Below are positions 8,260 through 15,175 of a stretch of DNA of 64,000 nt, one piece after another. The number at the start of each line of letters is the position of its first letter. The stretch's first letter is position 1. This DNA is from a virus, in the IMG/VR virus record IMGVR_UViG_3300020203_000008, positions 1 through 64,000 of that record, one strand, 5' to 3'. Below the pieces are notes generated by a model. It was not told where the DNA came from. It did no database searches and was given only the letters and a program-made list of their open reading frames with translations. A program made the position numbers and the translations under genes.

Positions 8260-8330
8260 GCGCCCCTAGCACAGTGGTAGTGCAACCGATTCTAACCCGG
8301 TAGACGAGCGTTCGATCCGCTCGGGGCGCA
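8260..8330 (+). tRNA. amber-suppressor tRNA, anticodon CUA
   Basis: A full cloverleaf: acceptor GCGCCCC/GGGGCGC, D stem GCAC/GTGC, T arm GAGCG-TTCGATC-CGCTC, discriminator A, no encoded CCA. The anticodon loop TTCTAAC gives CTA at 8292-8294, preceded by T33 and followed by A37, so it should read UAG. The anticodon stem has four pairs plus an A31-C39 mismatch. The acceptor and A73 closely match the tRNA-Lys(UUU) at 23709, and U35 is shared, so lysine charging is plausible but unproven. Confidence 0.85.
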
Positions 8331-8342
8331 CACTTAAATCAA

Positions 8343-8379
8343 CGTTGACCCTGGCAGATTGCTCTGACCAGGGTCAACG
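8343..8379. terminator. hairpin between convergent transcripts
   Basis: CGTTGACCCTGG and CCAGGGTCAACG are perfect 12-base arms with a 13-base loop. The hairpin sits between the suppressor tRNA and the 3' end of a reverse-strand gene, so it may stop transcription from both sides. No U tract is present on the forward strand. Confidence 0.55.
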
Positions 8380-8414
8380 AGAGAACGAGCATTTAATATT
8401 GCTTTAGCGAAAAG

Positions 8415-8597
8415 TTACTTCTTCGCTAGCTTCTCAAACGGTGCGACTACGAGAGCAAGACCAGCAAATGCTAGGTTGCTCCAGTCGTGAACCGTGGTTG
8501 GTGCTGTGATTTGGTCGATTGCTATGAGGATGAACACAAGAGCGACGGCCAGTGCTAGCAATACCTTCGCTCCAACGATAAGCTTATACGTAGACAT
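8415..8597 (-). CDS. small two-helix membrane protein
   Basis: A 60-aa reverse-strand protein with two hydrophobic segments (about residues 10-28 and 40-53) and a basic tail, similar in shape to small holins. A near-perfect AAGGAGGAACT precedes the ATG. It is the only reverse gene in this part of the window and faces the suppressor tRNA. A holin or inner-membrane exclusion role is possible; nothing more specific is visible. Confidence 0.7.
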   Translation of the reverse strand: MSTYKLIVGAKVLLALAVALVFILIAIDQITAPTTVHDWSNLAFAGLALVVAPFEKLAKK

Positions 8598-8646
8598 AGT
8601 TCCTCCTTTCCAAAGTCAGTTTACCTTCTAGTCATCGGCAGAAACT

Positions 8647-8904
8647 ATGGATGAAAAAACCCTTAAAGCGTTTATGTTGCAAACGAAGAAGTCCAAGGGT
8701 TGCCTGATCTGGACTGGGCCGCGCTTTGGGCCGGATGGCTATGGGATCTTTAAGATGAGCGAGATTAAGATGCTGGCCCATCGTGCAATGTGGATGCATG
8801 AAAACGGCTTAGCTGATCCGAAGAACATCGTTTTTCAGACATGCAAGAACAAGGGTTGTGTGTCGATCGAGCACCTAGAGGAGCGAGATGCTCCAAGAAT
8901 TTGA
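8647..8904 (+). CDS. HNH-fold nuclease-like protein, possibly inactive
   Basis: The 85-aa protein follows the HNH_3 pattern: GCLIWTGPRFGPDGYG, AHRAMWMHENG, then CKNKGCVSIEHLEE. In active relatives the segment before the CxN motif carries the catalytic histidine (as in RHKC), but here it reads VFQTC. The zinc/structural Cys-Cys and final EHLE are kept. It may be a degenerate homing endonuclease or a DNA-binding derivative. Confidence 0.65.
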   Translation: MDEKTLKAFMLQTKKSKGCLIWTGPRFGPDGYGIFKMSEIKMLAHRAMWMHENGLADPKNIVFQTCKNKGCVSIEHLEERDAPRI

Positions 8905-8911
8905 GTTCTAG

Positions 8912-9100
8912 ATGGTTCGCTGGGGAACGTGGGTTCGTTGCAACAAACGAGGCTGCAAGGGCGAGCTGGAAGCCTTCGAGTCAGATCTTTCCAACAATGG
9001 GCGCGTCTGGTATCTTTATATCTGCAAGGTATGTGGAGAACAGGGTGATTGGACGCAGATGATGCGAGCCAGAATTGGGAAGCGGAGGTACCGTAAGTGA
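8912..9100 (+). CDS. zinc-ribbon protein
   Basis: A 62-aa basic protein with CNKRGC and CKVC motifs around residues 10-43, enough for one zinc ribbon, and a basic C-terminus. Its TGA overlaps the next GTG start. Probably nucleic-acid binding; no specific role known. Confidence 0.6.
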   Translation: MVRWGTWVRCNKRGCKGELEAFESDLSNNGRVWYLYICKVCGEQGDWTQMMRARIGKRRYRK

Positions 9101-9351
9101 ATTGTGACTTCTTCGTTGGGTTTAAGTACCGCAAGGAATCGAATAGCTATAATCGGATGAGGCTAACCGCCTCCACTGTGACTCAGACACGACCTACTTC
9201 TACTTCAAACATTGATTTCGTTGTGAAATTCTCTGTGGAAGTGCCAGATGAGTTCCTCACGCCGGAAATCAAGGTCAAGCTTGAAGCTCCGTCTGTGCAG
9301 ATGAAGCAAGTTGTCGATAATCTCCAGAAGACAGTGAAGGATCTGTCATGA
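9097..9351 (+). CDS. hypothetical protein
   Basis: An 84-aa protein from GTG 9097. It has a beta-rich stretch (DFVVKFSVEVPDEFL) and a C-terminal helix. It overlaps both neighbours (GTGA and ATGA), fitting a translationally coupled operon. Function unknown. Confidence 0.55.
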   Translation: MNCDFFVGFKYRKESNSYNRMRLTASTVTQTRPTSTSNIDFVVKFSVEVPDEFLTPEIKVKLEAPSVQMKQVVDNLQKTVKDLS

Positions 9352-9566
9352 AAGTCCTCGTTTACGTGCTTCTTGCTTTCATGCTGCTGACGGCAGGCGC
9401 GGCATTCGGCGGCTGGGTTTTCATGCTGTTCTGTGGTGCCGTGTGGTCCGAATTCCATTGGCTGGCACCAGTTAGCTACCTCCCCGCTACGGGGATCTTC
9501 CTTGCAGTCAGTGTGATGACCACTCTTTTCAGTGGCGTTCAGCAGAAAAGTCGTTCTCCGACTTGA
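9348..9566 (+). CDS. small membrane protein
   Basis: A 72-aa protein with hydrophobic segments at about residues 2-28 and 38-60, hence two probable membrane helices and a short basic tail. ATGA overlap with the previous gene. No family recognised. Confidence 0.6.
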   Translation: MKVLVYVLLAFMLLTAGAAFGGWVFMLFCGAVWSEFHWLAPVSYLPATGIFLAVSVMTTLFSGVQQKSRSPT

Positions 9567-9591
9567 CGAACATAGTCTCTTCGAATAGCAT
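9563..9591 (+). promoter_or_regulatory. sigma70-type promoter
   Basis: TTGACG (9563-9568), 17-base spacer, TAGCAT (9586-9591), overlapping the end of the previous gene and 38 bases upstream of the next ATG, which is preceded by GGAAGG. Confidence 0.55.
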
Positions 9592-9629
9592 GCTATCCAA
9601 CCTCATCGTCTGATCTTTGGAAGGATGTT

Positions 9630-10076
9630 ATGACAGAGGAAACTGCAACACCGGAACTGCCGCAGGAGACTCCTACGGCGAAGACCCCAATGAGCGACAC
9701 GCACAAGGCTGCTCTCGCCGTTGGACGCATGCAAGGTGCTACTATTCGTAAGTACCTTGAAGCCGTCAAGGCTCACCAGCCGAAGCGCGGACGTAAGGTC
9801 ACTCCAGATCAGCTTCGTGATCGGATTGCGAAGACGAATGAGAGCATCGTCTCAGCTACTCAGATTGCTCGTCTTGGTCTAATCCAAGAGCGTATCGACT
9901 TGGAAGCAGCGTTGGCTGCAAGCGCAGAGACGAACGATCTTGTTGACTTGGAGCGTGAGTTTGTTAAGGTGGCGAAGTTCTACGCTGAGCGCAAGAACTT
10001 CAGCTACAGGGCCTTCCGCGAGGCTGGCGTTCCCCCCGCCGTCCTCAAGGAAGCGGGCATCGTTCGCTCTAACTAG
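9630..10076 (+). CDS. hypothetical nucleoid-like helical protein
   Basis: A 148-aa protein with an acidic/Pro-rich N-terminus, a Lys/Arg patch (HQPKRGRKVTPDQLRDRI), a long helical segment and a C-terminus FYAERKNFSYRAFREAGV. That C-terminal pattern recurs in actinobacterial and actinophage small proteins and resembles the helical end of DNA-binding proteins. It has its own promoter and a strong terminator, suggesting high, separate expression. Exact function unknown. Confidence 0.65.
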   Translation: MTEETATPELPQETPTAKTPMSDTHKAALAVGRMQGATIRKYLEAVKAHQPKRGRKVTPDQLRDRIAKTNESIVSATQIARLGLIQERIDLEAALAASAETNDLVDLEREFVKVAKFYAERKNFSYRAFREAGVPPAVLKEAGIVRSN

Positions 10077-10107
10077 CCTCTCCGCCCGCTAGGGCGACGA
10101 TCCCGTT

Positions 10108-10141
10108 GATGGACCCCCCTGTTTCGGCGGGGGGGTCCATC
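10108..10141 (+). terminator. GC-rich intrinsic terminator-like hairpin
   Basis: GATGGACCCCCC pairs with GGGGGGTCCATC (12 bp, 10-base loop) 31 bases after the previous stop. It lacks a U tract, as is common for actinobacterial terminators. Confidence 0.7.
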
Positions 10142-10146
10142 GCGTG

Positions 10147-10175
10147 TTGACTCGGACCAGCAAGTCCTTTATCCT
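10147..10175 (+). promoter_or_regulatory. sigma70-type promoter
   Basis: TTGACT (10147-10152), 17-base spacer, TATCCT (10170-10175), immediately after a terminator and 30 bases before the oligoribonuclease ATG, which has GAAAGG as ribosome site. Confidence 0.65.
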
Positions 10176-10205
10176 TCGTCAACCGTCTCTTATCGAAAGG
10201 CTCCC

Positions 10206-10769
10206 ATGCCTGCTTCGGATTTCTTAGTTTGGGTAGATCTAGAAACTACGGGTCTAGAACCTGAAGGTGGCTCCATCCTTGAGATGGCAGTCCTAATAAC
10301 GCGTGGGAACTTGCAGATCGTTGATACGTTCTCGTACATCTTCGATCTTCCTAAGGATCCATCCGTGATGGATGACTACGTAACTGAGATGCATTCCAAG
10401 TCTGGTCTGTTGGAGGACTGCGACAAAGGTCCGACTTGGCGATGGAAGGAAGCAACTGAGAACTTTCTGGAGCGTGTTAACAAGTTCAGTGAGCCGAAGA
10501 CCGTTCCGTTGGTTGGATCAACTGTCCACTTCGATCGCTTATGGCTGAAGATGCATGTCCCGGAGATTGAGAAATGGTTCCACTACCGAAATCTTGATGT
10601 GTCCACGTTCCAGGAAGCCTTCGAGCGTTGGCTGCCCGACATCGCCGCTAAGTCGCCTGAGCCACAGAAGGTCCATCGTGCGATGGCAGACATTCGGGAG
10701 AGTTTGGCGAAGGCTCGCTACTATCGCGACTTCGTTTTGACTAAGGCTCCGAGAAGTGCAGGCTGGTGA
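10206..10769 (+). CDS. orn: oligoribonuclease (DEDDh 3'-5' exonuclease)
   Basis: A 187-aa protein of normal Orn length. ExoI motif FLVWVDLETTGLE supplies Asp11 and Glu13, the middle motif is VGSTVHFDRLWLK, and ExoIII is VHRAMADIRESLAKARYY with the catalytic His and Asp. Orn degrades very short RNAs left by RNase action and recycles nucleotides; phages use it during mRNA turnover. It heads an operon with its own promoter. The family call is firm; preference for RNA is inferred from Orn similarity. Confidence 0.85.
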   Translation: MPASDFLVWVDLETTGLEPEGGSILEMAVLITRGNLQIVDTFSYIFDLPKDPSVMDDYVTEMHSKSGLLEDCDKGPTWRWKEATENFLERVNKFSEPKTVPLVGSTVHFDRLWLKMHVPEIEKWFHYRNLDVSTFQEAFERWLPDIAAKSPEPQKVHRAMADIRESLAKARYYRDFVLTKAPRSAGW

Positions 10770-11106
10770 AGTGATAATTCTTTCGATAACCTCGGTTAGC
10801 ATCATCTTCTTCTTGTATGCACTCTGTTTGTACCGGCAGCACAGAACCTCGCGACCCAGGGCGGCCTCAGTAACGCTGTCCTCGTGGATTATTGCGCTGC
10901 CGCACGGGCTGAAGAACGTTGCAAATGAAGCCAGGCACGCGGCGTGGTGTGCAGAGCAAGAGAATCTTCTACCCTCGCATAAATGTTCTGTTTGTGGAAA
11001 ATACGAAAATCGGGATGTCCCTCATAAGAGATGCATTAAGAAGGCCAGTAAGAAAGCAATTGACAGCCTTAAAGGTACCATTAGGGATCTGAGTCATGGC
11101 GCATAA
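10756..11106 (+). CDS. membrane-anchored zinc-knuckle protein
   Basis: One N-terminal membrane helix (VIILSITSVSIIFFLYALCLY) is followed by a basic cytoplasmic part with CSVCGKYENR and a later Cys. The GTG at 10756 overlaps orn by 14 bases; the GTG at 10771 just after the orn stop is an alternative start. Function unknown. Confidence 0.55.
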   Translation: MQAGEVIILSITSVSIIFFLYALCLYRQHRTSRPRAASVTLSSWIIALPHGLKNVANEARHAAWCAEQENLLPSHKCSVCGKYENRDVPHKRCIKKASKKAIDSLKGTIRDLSHGA

Positions 11107-11293
11107 GACAAATTGGTGCCTTAAGGGTGAGCATGATTCCTGTAAAACCCGTATAAACAATGGGACACTAGAGACTAAGTGCTGGTGTACCTGTCATTCT
11201 CCTGGGTCGGATGCCGATAAAACATTAGACCAAGGAGATCGACATGAAAATCATGTTCCCCGACGAAGTGAAAAAGCTCGGACTCGCATTTGA
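11096..11293 (+). CDS. small Cys/His-rich protein
   Basis: The first 40 residues (MAHKTNWCLKGEHDSCKT and later CWCTCHSPG) contain six closely spaced Cys/His, typical of small phage zinc proteins. The start overlaps the previous gene. The 3' end overlaps the start of the next gene by 50 bases, so the C-terminus is constrained by the beta-helix gene. Confidence 0.5.
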   Translation: MAHKTNWCLKGEHDSCKTRINNGTLETKCWCTCHSPGSDADKTLDQGDRHENHVPRRSEKARTRI

Positions 11294-12413
11294 TAGCACC
11301 GGTCGTGAGGATTGGTCAAAGAGTCTTCAGACCGTTATTCAGATGGCCCCGAATGGAACACAATACGATCCCACTGTTATAAGCGTTCCTGAACTGTATC
11401 GTGGGGTATCGTCAATCGAGCCGTACCGTTCCAACGCTCGCTTCATCCACATCATCTGTGATGAGGGTGCCGGATTCCACTTTCCAACACTCGGCATCGG
11501 TGACAACGATCCCGACATCATTGCCAAGGCGATTGCTGATCCGACGATCTGCGACGTGCTTCGAGACAAGTACCGCACCCGCTTCGGTCTCGGCCCGGTC
11601 GGTGGTCATGGCTGGAAGTTCCACGGCATCCTCAAGGGACCGAAGCAGGCTGGGATGCCACTGCGTTCACCAAGCGGAACGACATCGAAGTCGCGAAACT
11701 GCCTGGAAGGCCAGCACGCGTTCTGGTCGAAGGACTTTGGTTACGAACTCACGGACCAAGACCTAGCAAACGGTGTCCACGGCTGGGACATCTGCGGAGC
11801 GACGATCACCGGCTGGTGGGGCGATGCGTTCTCGCCCGGTACGACAGTCCCGAACACTCCGCCTGCGCGTGAGATGCACGTCTACGGTGGAAAGTTTGAT
11901 GACCTTGGGCGTATGGGGATGCTGGTCCACGGTGTGCGTGGCTGGTCGTGTCGTAACGCTGAATTTGGTACGCGTATCCCATCGAGCATTATCCACGTCG
12001 AGAACGCTTCATCGAACGACGCTCAGGATCAGGTCGGTGACGGTGTGTTCGAGAACAACGTGATTCGCGGTGGGAACAACGTGTTCCACATCACCGGCAC
12101 GTTCGTCAACTTCGATGGGTTGCTCATCCGGGCGAACGAACGCTTCGACTCGTGTGTCGGTGGGCGCATCATGGTTGGTGACCGCAAGGCCGATGGCACC
12201 GCCCGCGCCCGCAACATTCAAGTGATTGACAACCTTCATCACAAGATCAAAGACGGTCATATGCTCGGTGATTACGCGAACGTGGACCACGTTCAGCATC
12301 AGCGTAACGTCGGGCCGCAGCGCAAGGGTTGGAACTTGTCACAGCTTCTGCGGACCAGAGGTGGGAAGAACGTTAATCTTACCCCGAATCAATATACATT
12401 CGTTCCGAGATAA
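11244..12413 (+). CDS. parallel beta-helix protein (second tailspike or depolymerase-like)
   Basis: A 389-aa protein with AAGGAG upstream of ATG 11244. The middle and C-terminal two thirds show the repeated short strands and Asn/Gly turns of a right-handed beta-helix (GVRGWSCRNAEFGT, VGDGVFENNVIRGGNNVFHI, NFDGLLIRANERF). The DNA is visibly GC-richer than the flanking genes, suggesting separate origin. It is far from the structural cluster, so it may be a soluble or late-acquired polysaccharide-degrading or binding protein. Confidence 0.6.
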   Translation: MKIMFPDEVKKLGLAFDSTGREDWSKSLQTVIQMAPNGTQYDPTVISVPELYRGVSSIEPYRSNARFIHIICDEGAGFHFPTLGIGDNDPDIIAKAIADPTICDVLRDKYRTRFGLGPVGGHGWKFHGILKGPKQAGMPLRSPSGTTSKSRNCLEGQHAFWSKDFGYELTDQDLANGVHGWDICGATITGWWGDAFSPGTTVPNTPPAREMHVYGGKFDDLGRMGMLVHGVRGWSCRNAEFGTRIPSSIIHVENASSNDAQDQVGDGVFENNVIRGGNNVFHITGTFVNFDGLLIRANERFDSCVGGRIMVGDRKADGTARARNIQVIDNLHHKIKDGHMLGDYANVDHVQHQRNVGPQRKGWNLSQLLRTRGGKNVNLTPNQYTFVPR

Positions 12414-12417
12414 TTGA

Positions 12418-12447
12418 TTGACTTAAGACTTGAGTTCGCTGTACTAT
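12418..12447 (+). promoter_or_regulatory. promoter of tRNA-Cys cluster
   Basis: TTGACT (12418-12423), 18-base spacer, TACTAT (12442-12447); transcription would start about five bases before tRNA-Cys. Confidence 0.55.
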
Positions 12448-12457
12448 TAAGGATCAC

Positions 12458-12528
12458 GAGTCCGTAGCCAAGAGGTTAGGCAGGTGGTTGCAACCCACCG
12501 AACGCAGGTTCGAATCCTGTCGGGCTCT
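12458..12528 (+). tRNA. tRNA-Cys(GCA)
   Basis: Acceptor GAGTCCG/CGGGCTC, anticodon loop TTGCAAC, T loop TTCGAAT, discriminator T as expected for Cys. CCA is encoded (12529-12531). Confidence 0.92.
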
Positions 12529-12583
12529 CCATTTTCTAAATCGTTTGTTTCCCTTTGCCGATCCTGTTATTATAACCACTTAG

Positions 12584-12656
12584 CGGCCAGGAGCCAGACG
12601 GTTACGGCAACGCCCTGATAAGGCGCGATTAGGAAGTTCGACTCTTCCCTGGCCGA
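12584..12656 (+). tRNA. tRNA-Ile(GAU)
   Basis: Acceptor CGGCCAG/CTGGCCG is perfect. The anticodon loop is CTGATAA and the T arm GGAAG-TTCGACT-CTTCC, with discriminator A and CCA encoded to 12659. Confidence 0.85.
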
Positions 12657-12690
12657 CCATAATCACTTTCCATGATCTGAATTGGTTACA

Positions 12691-12936
12691 ATGGCACATG
12701 ATCGCGCTGAACGTCGATACAACAGGTACGTCAAGGGCATGCATCGGATCCGTGAGGATAGGGCTGAGCACGGTTCGGATCGTTCGTGTTCATGCTTTGA
12801 CCCTGACGGCCGTACCTTTTCTTTCTTTGCAGATAATCCTCAGATGTGCTCTACGTGGTGCTGTGGTAATCGCAGAAAGTGGGAGGGTCCTTCAAGGCAG
12901 GAAATTCGTGCTGCAAGGGTTGACGAATGGATATAG
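12691..12936 (+). CDS. small conserved zinc-site protein
   Basis: An 81-aa basic protein starting MAHDRAERRYNRYVKGMHR, then CSCFDPDGRTFSFFADNPQM and CSTWCCGNRRKW. This layout (basic helix, C-x-C, CxxxCGNxRK) recurs in short proteins of phages and bacteria, often near tRNA genes. Four Cys could bind zinc. Molecular role unknown. It sits between tRNA genes and has no clear ribosome site, so a leaderless or processed mRNA is possible. Confidence 0.65.
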   Translation: MAHDRAERRYNRYVKGMHRIREDRAEHGSDRSCSCFDPDGRTFSFFADNPQMCSTWCCGNRRKWEGPSRQEIRAARVDEWI

Positions 12937-12958
12937 TCGTATAGAATAGTTGCTTCTA

Positions 12959-13033
12959 GCGCGCTTAACTCAGTCTGGCCAGAGTGTCTCTCTTACACGG
13001 AGAAGGACGGGGGTTCGAATCCCTCAGCGCGTA
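12959..13033 (+). tRNA. tRNA-Val(UAC)
   Basis: Acceptor GCGCGCT/AGCGCGT with a G-U end pair, anticodon loop CTTACAC, T loop TTCGAAT, discriminator A, CCA encoded to 13036. Only one base separates it from tRNA-Glu. Confidence 0.88.
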
Positions 13034-13037
13034 CCAA

Positions 13038-13109
13038 GGCCCTGTCGTCTATGGGTTAGGATGGAAGACTTTCAATCTTCTGAACGGGGTTCGACTCCCC
13101 GCAGGGCTA
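13038..13109 (+). tRNA. tRNA-Glu(UUC)
   Basis: Acceptor GGCCCTG/CAGGGCT, anticodon arm GAAGA-CTTTCAA-TCTTC, T loop TTCGACT, discriminator A. Confidence 0.92.
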
Positions 13110-13141
13110 CTGATAATACAAATTTATCGAAACGAGGAGTG

Positions 13142-13501
13142 ATGGGAGAGCGAAAGCTCCTATTCTCGGTCACCAAGAAGGATCTCAAGATCCAGTTCAT
13201 GCGCGGTTCCGGCAATGGTGGCCAGAACCGCAACAAACGCGACACAGCTTGCCGAATCATTCATGGTGATAGCGGGGCGGTAGGTTTTGCCCAAGAGCAC
13301 CGCACCCAACTCCAGAATAAGAAAGCTGCTTTCCTCCGTATGACGGAGACTTCCCAGTTTAAAAACTGGTGCCGGATCCGTGGTGGCCATGCCGTGCTTT
13401 CTGAGGCTGCCATCGAAGAAGCAGTAGAGCGCCTCATGGCTCCGGAGAATATCAAGATGGAGGTTCTGGAGGATGACAAGTGGGTTGAAGTCCCCCTATG
13501 A
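13142..13501 (+). CDS. GGQ-domain peptide-release-factor-like hydrolase
   Basis: The 119-aa protein contains RGSGNGGQNRNKRDTACRII, with GGQ at residues 26-28. This is the catalytic signature of class I release factors and of the rescue hydrolases ArfB/YaeJ/ICT1, which cleave peptidyl-tRNA in the ribosomal A/P site. It has no stop-codon-recognition domain. The downstream HRTQLQNKKAAFLRM matches the conserved helix of RF-1 domains. The basic ArfB tail that probes empty mRNA channels is not evident; the C-terminus is acidic. ATG 13142 has GAGGAG two bases upstream. It follows tRNA-Glu directly. Confidence 0.8.
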   Translation: MGERKLLFSVTKKDLKIQFMRGSGNGGQNRNKRDTACRIIHGDSGAVGFAQEHRTQLQNKKAAFLRMTETSQFKNWCRIRGGHAVLSEAAIEEAVERLMAPENIKMEVLEDDKWVEVPL

Positions 13502-13552
13502 AGTGGATGTCGAGATCAAGAACGAGTTAGATTCTGTCCCCGAAAGGGCGAT

Positions 13553-13909
13553 ATGAGTACAATGGCTTCTACCCGCCGTCATCGGCGGATCAAGGCTCTG
13601 ATCTTGAGGGACGGCGATGTCTGCTTCTACTGTGGAACTACCTTCAGCGGAACCGGCAAACGGATGCGTACTATCGACCATCGTATCCCTGAAGCGCTTG
13701 GTGGAACGCATGTTCTTGAGAACTGCGTCCTTGCTTGTAGTAAATGTAATCGTGAGAAAGCTGACCAGCCAGAAGAAGTATTCCTGAAAAGTAGGTTCCT
13801 ACAACGCCGTAAGGCTGCCGTCAAGAGGGGTTACATTGAACGAGATGATGGACGAATTCGATCTCTTGGACAAATTGGTGGAAGAATCTTGGAAGGCGCG
13901 GGCTCTTAA
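13553..13909 (+). CDS. HNH endonuclease
   Basis: A 118-aa protein with all parts of the classical HNH site: CFYC, TIDHRIPEALGGTHVLENC and ACSKCNREK. Such free-standing HNH proteins are homing nucleases or packaging-associated nickases. ATG 13562 is an alternative start. The 3' end overlaps the next gene. Confidence 0.8.
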   Translation: MSTMASTRRHRRIKALILRDGDVCFYCGTTFSGTGKRMRTIDHRIPEALGGTHVLENCVLACSKCNREKADQPEEVFLKSRFLQRRKAAVKRGYIERDDGRIRSLGQIGGRILEGAGS

Positions 13910-14168
13910 ACTTCAAGAGGAACTGGCTACCGCCATCGGAGATTCGCAGGCAGCGCGAATCTCGATTCTCCAAGAACAGGCGGATCTCAAGAAGCGTCTT
14001 GATCAGATGGAACGCCTTATCCAGGGATTGGGTTCTGGTCTCAGGAATGGAAGTATTTACGATCAGGACAGACCCTACCCCTACCCCCATAACGATAGTA
14101 CGTTCAGAGATCGTATGTTGAAAGAACTCAACGGTAGTCCCAACAAGCAACCCCGCCCTTGGAGATGA
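13845..14168 (+). CDS. coiled-coil protein
   Basis: A 107-aa protein with heptad-like helices (WKARALKLQEELATAI, LQEQADLKKRLDQMERLIQ) and a Tyr/Pro-rich tail. It overlaps the HNH gene by 65 bases; ATG 13845 or 13848 may be used. Unknown function. Confidence 0.55.
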   Translation: MMDEFDLLDKLVEESWKARALKLQEELATAIGDSQAARISILQEQADLKKRLDQMERLIQGLGSGLRNGSIYDQDRPYPYPHNDSTFRDRMLKELNGSPNKQPRPWR

Positions 14169-14467
14169 GGCTGTCGAGAGAAGATCTTTATGAGAAGTTC
14201 AAAACAAAAGTCCTTCTTCCTGCCCCGACGATTACGGCTACAGCAGTTGACATCATGCTTGATATTGCAATGATGGAAATAGCTAAACTTGAAGCAGATG
14301 TGGCTGATCGCGAACTCTGGAAACAACGCGCTATCGACGCCGAGATGGATGTTGCCAAATTTCAGAGACGCCAATCAGAGATAGAGAGAGCGACTGAACA
14401 GTATTTCACGGATCACAAGAAGATCAACAAGATGCAGGGTCGGCCTTCTGAAGATCGGAAATCTTAA
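14165..14467 (+). CDS. helical hypothetical protein
   Basis: A 100-aa protein of almost entirely helical, charged composition (ELWKQRAIDAEMDVAKFQRR). It starts in an ATGA overlap with the previous stop. No family recognised. Confidence 0.55.
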   Translation: MRLSREDLYEKFKTKVLLPAPTITATAVDIMLDIAMMEIAKLEADVADRELWKQRAIDAEMDVAKFQRRQSEIERATEQYFTDHKKINKMQGRPSEDRKS

Positions 14468-14743
14468 TTGGAAGGAATTAACACTCGCTCGTTTGAACGC
14501 CCAGCGTTCATGATGCAAAATCCTGGACCCAAATGTATCGAAATGGGACTAAATCCCGACCTTTTCTACCCCGAACGTGGCGAAAACATCCATCCAAATG
14601 TTAGAATCGCTTGCGGAACATGCCCAGTGCAGGCAGAATGCTTAGATTGGGCACTCGACAACAACGAGTGGGGCCACTGGGGAAACGTCAGCGAACGTAA
14701 ACGCAAGCAGATGCGTCGTAAATTGAAAGAAGCAAGAAGATGA
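14468..14743 (+). CDS. WhiB-family iron-sulfur transcription factor
   Basis: Four cysteines (Cys23, Cys49, Cys52, Cys58) with the invariant C-x2-C-x5-C spacing in ACGTCPVQAEC are followed by WALDNNEWGHWGN and a basic C-terminus (SERKRKQMRRKLKEARR). That is the complete WhiB layout: 4Fe-4S cluster, G-W turn, DNA-contact tail. The turn reads GHWGN rather than the usual GVWGG. WhiB proteins occur only in actinobacteria and their phages and usually act on the primary sigma factor. TTG start at 14468. Confidence 0.85.
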   Translation: MEGINTRSFERPAFMMQNPGPKCIEMGLNPDLFYPERGENIHPNVRIACGTCPVQAECLDWALDNNEWGHWGNVSERKRKQMRRKLKEARR

Positions 14744-15168
14744 TGACTGTGAGCGCGAAATGTTCTTCATGTAACCATGTAGAGACTTCCCATTATCGTA
14801 CCAGACCTAGGCGCTGCAAGACCTGCGTGTGTCAAAAATTCAAAAATGTCGTCGCCCACGTCGGCGGATCAGCGGTACGCAAACCCGTGGCACGCAAACC
14901 AGTTTCGGATGCGATCCTCGAACAAACAAAACGGAAGTTGATGGATACCGCTAGTGACCTGGAGCATCTCGGCAAGCCACGAGGAGCGAAGATCGTCATG
15001 CTCTTCATAGATAGATCAGACCTTGACAGCAAAGGTTCCCTACAGAACGTAGCGGAGCATCTCGCCAAAGTCGAAGAATCACTAGCAGAACACTTCAAGG
15101 ATGGCTACAGGATCCATACCGTATCTATTGCAGATTCGATGTTGATTTACACACTCACAAACCACTAG
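14740..15168 (+). CDS. zinc-knuckle hypothetical protein
   Basis: 142 aa. CSSC and CKTCVC near the N-terminus, a Lys/Pro linker, then a helical/beta C-terminal domain (IVMLFIDRSDLDSKG). ATGA overlap with whiB. Function unknown. Confidence 0.55.
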   Translation: MMTVSAKCSSCNHVETSHYRTRPRRCKTCVCQKFKNVVAHVGGSAVRKPVARKPVSDAILEQTKRKLMDTASDLEHLGKPRGAKIVMLFIDRSDLDSKGSLQNVAEHLAKVEESLAEHFKDGYRIHTVSIADSMLIYTLTNH

Positions 15169-15175
15169 GAATTTG

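Noticed and set aside
7871-8272. 133-codon reverse-strand open frame over PTH2 and the tRNA-like elements
   Set aside because: It is antisense to a recognisable PTH2 frame and its Pro/Arg-rich product has no motif or ribosome site.
8841-9062. Alternative frame over the 3' end of the HNH-like gene
   Set aside because: The frame at 8912-9100 has a zinc ribbon and couples to the next start.
11401-12299. Several long frames on both strands over the second beta-helix gene
   Set aside because: They follow from the higher GC content and lack starts with ribosome sites.
12698-12949. Alternative frame over the small zinc protein at 12691
   Set aside because: The 12691 frame carries the conserved Cys pattern; this one does not.
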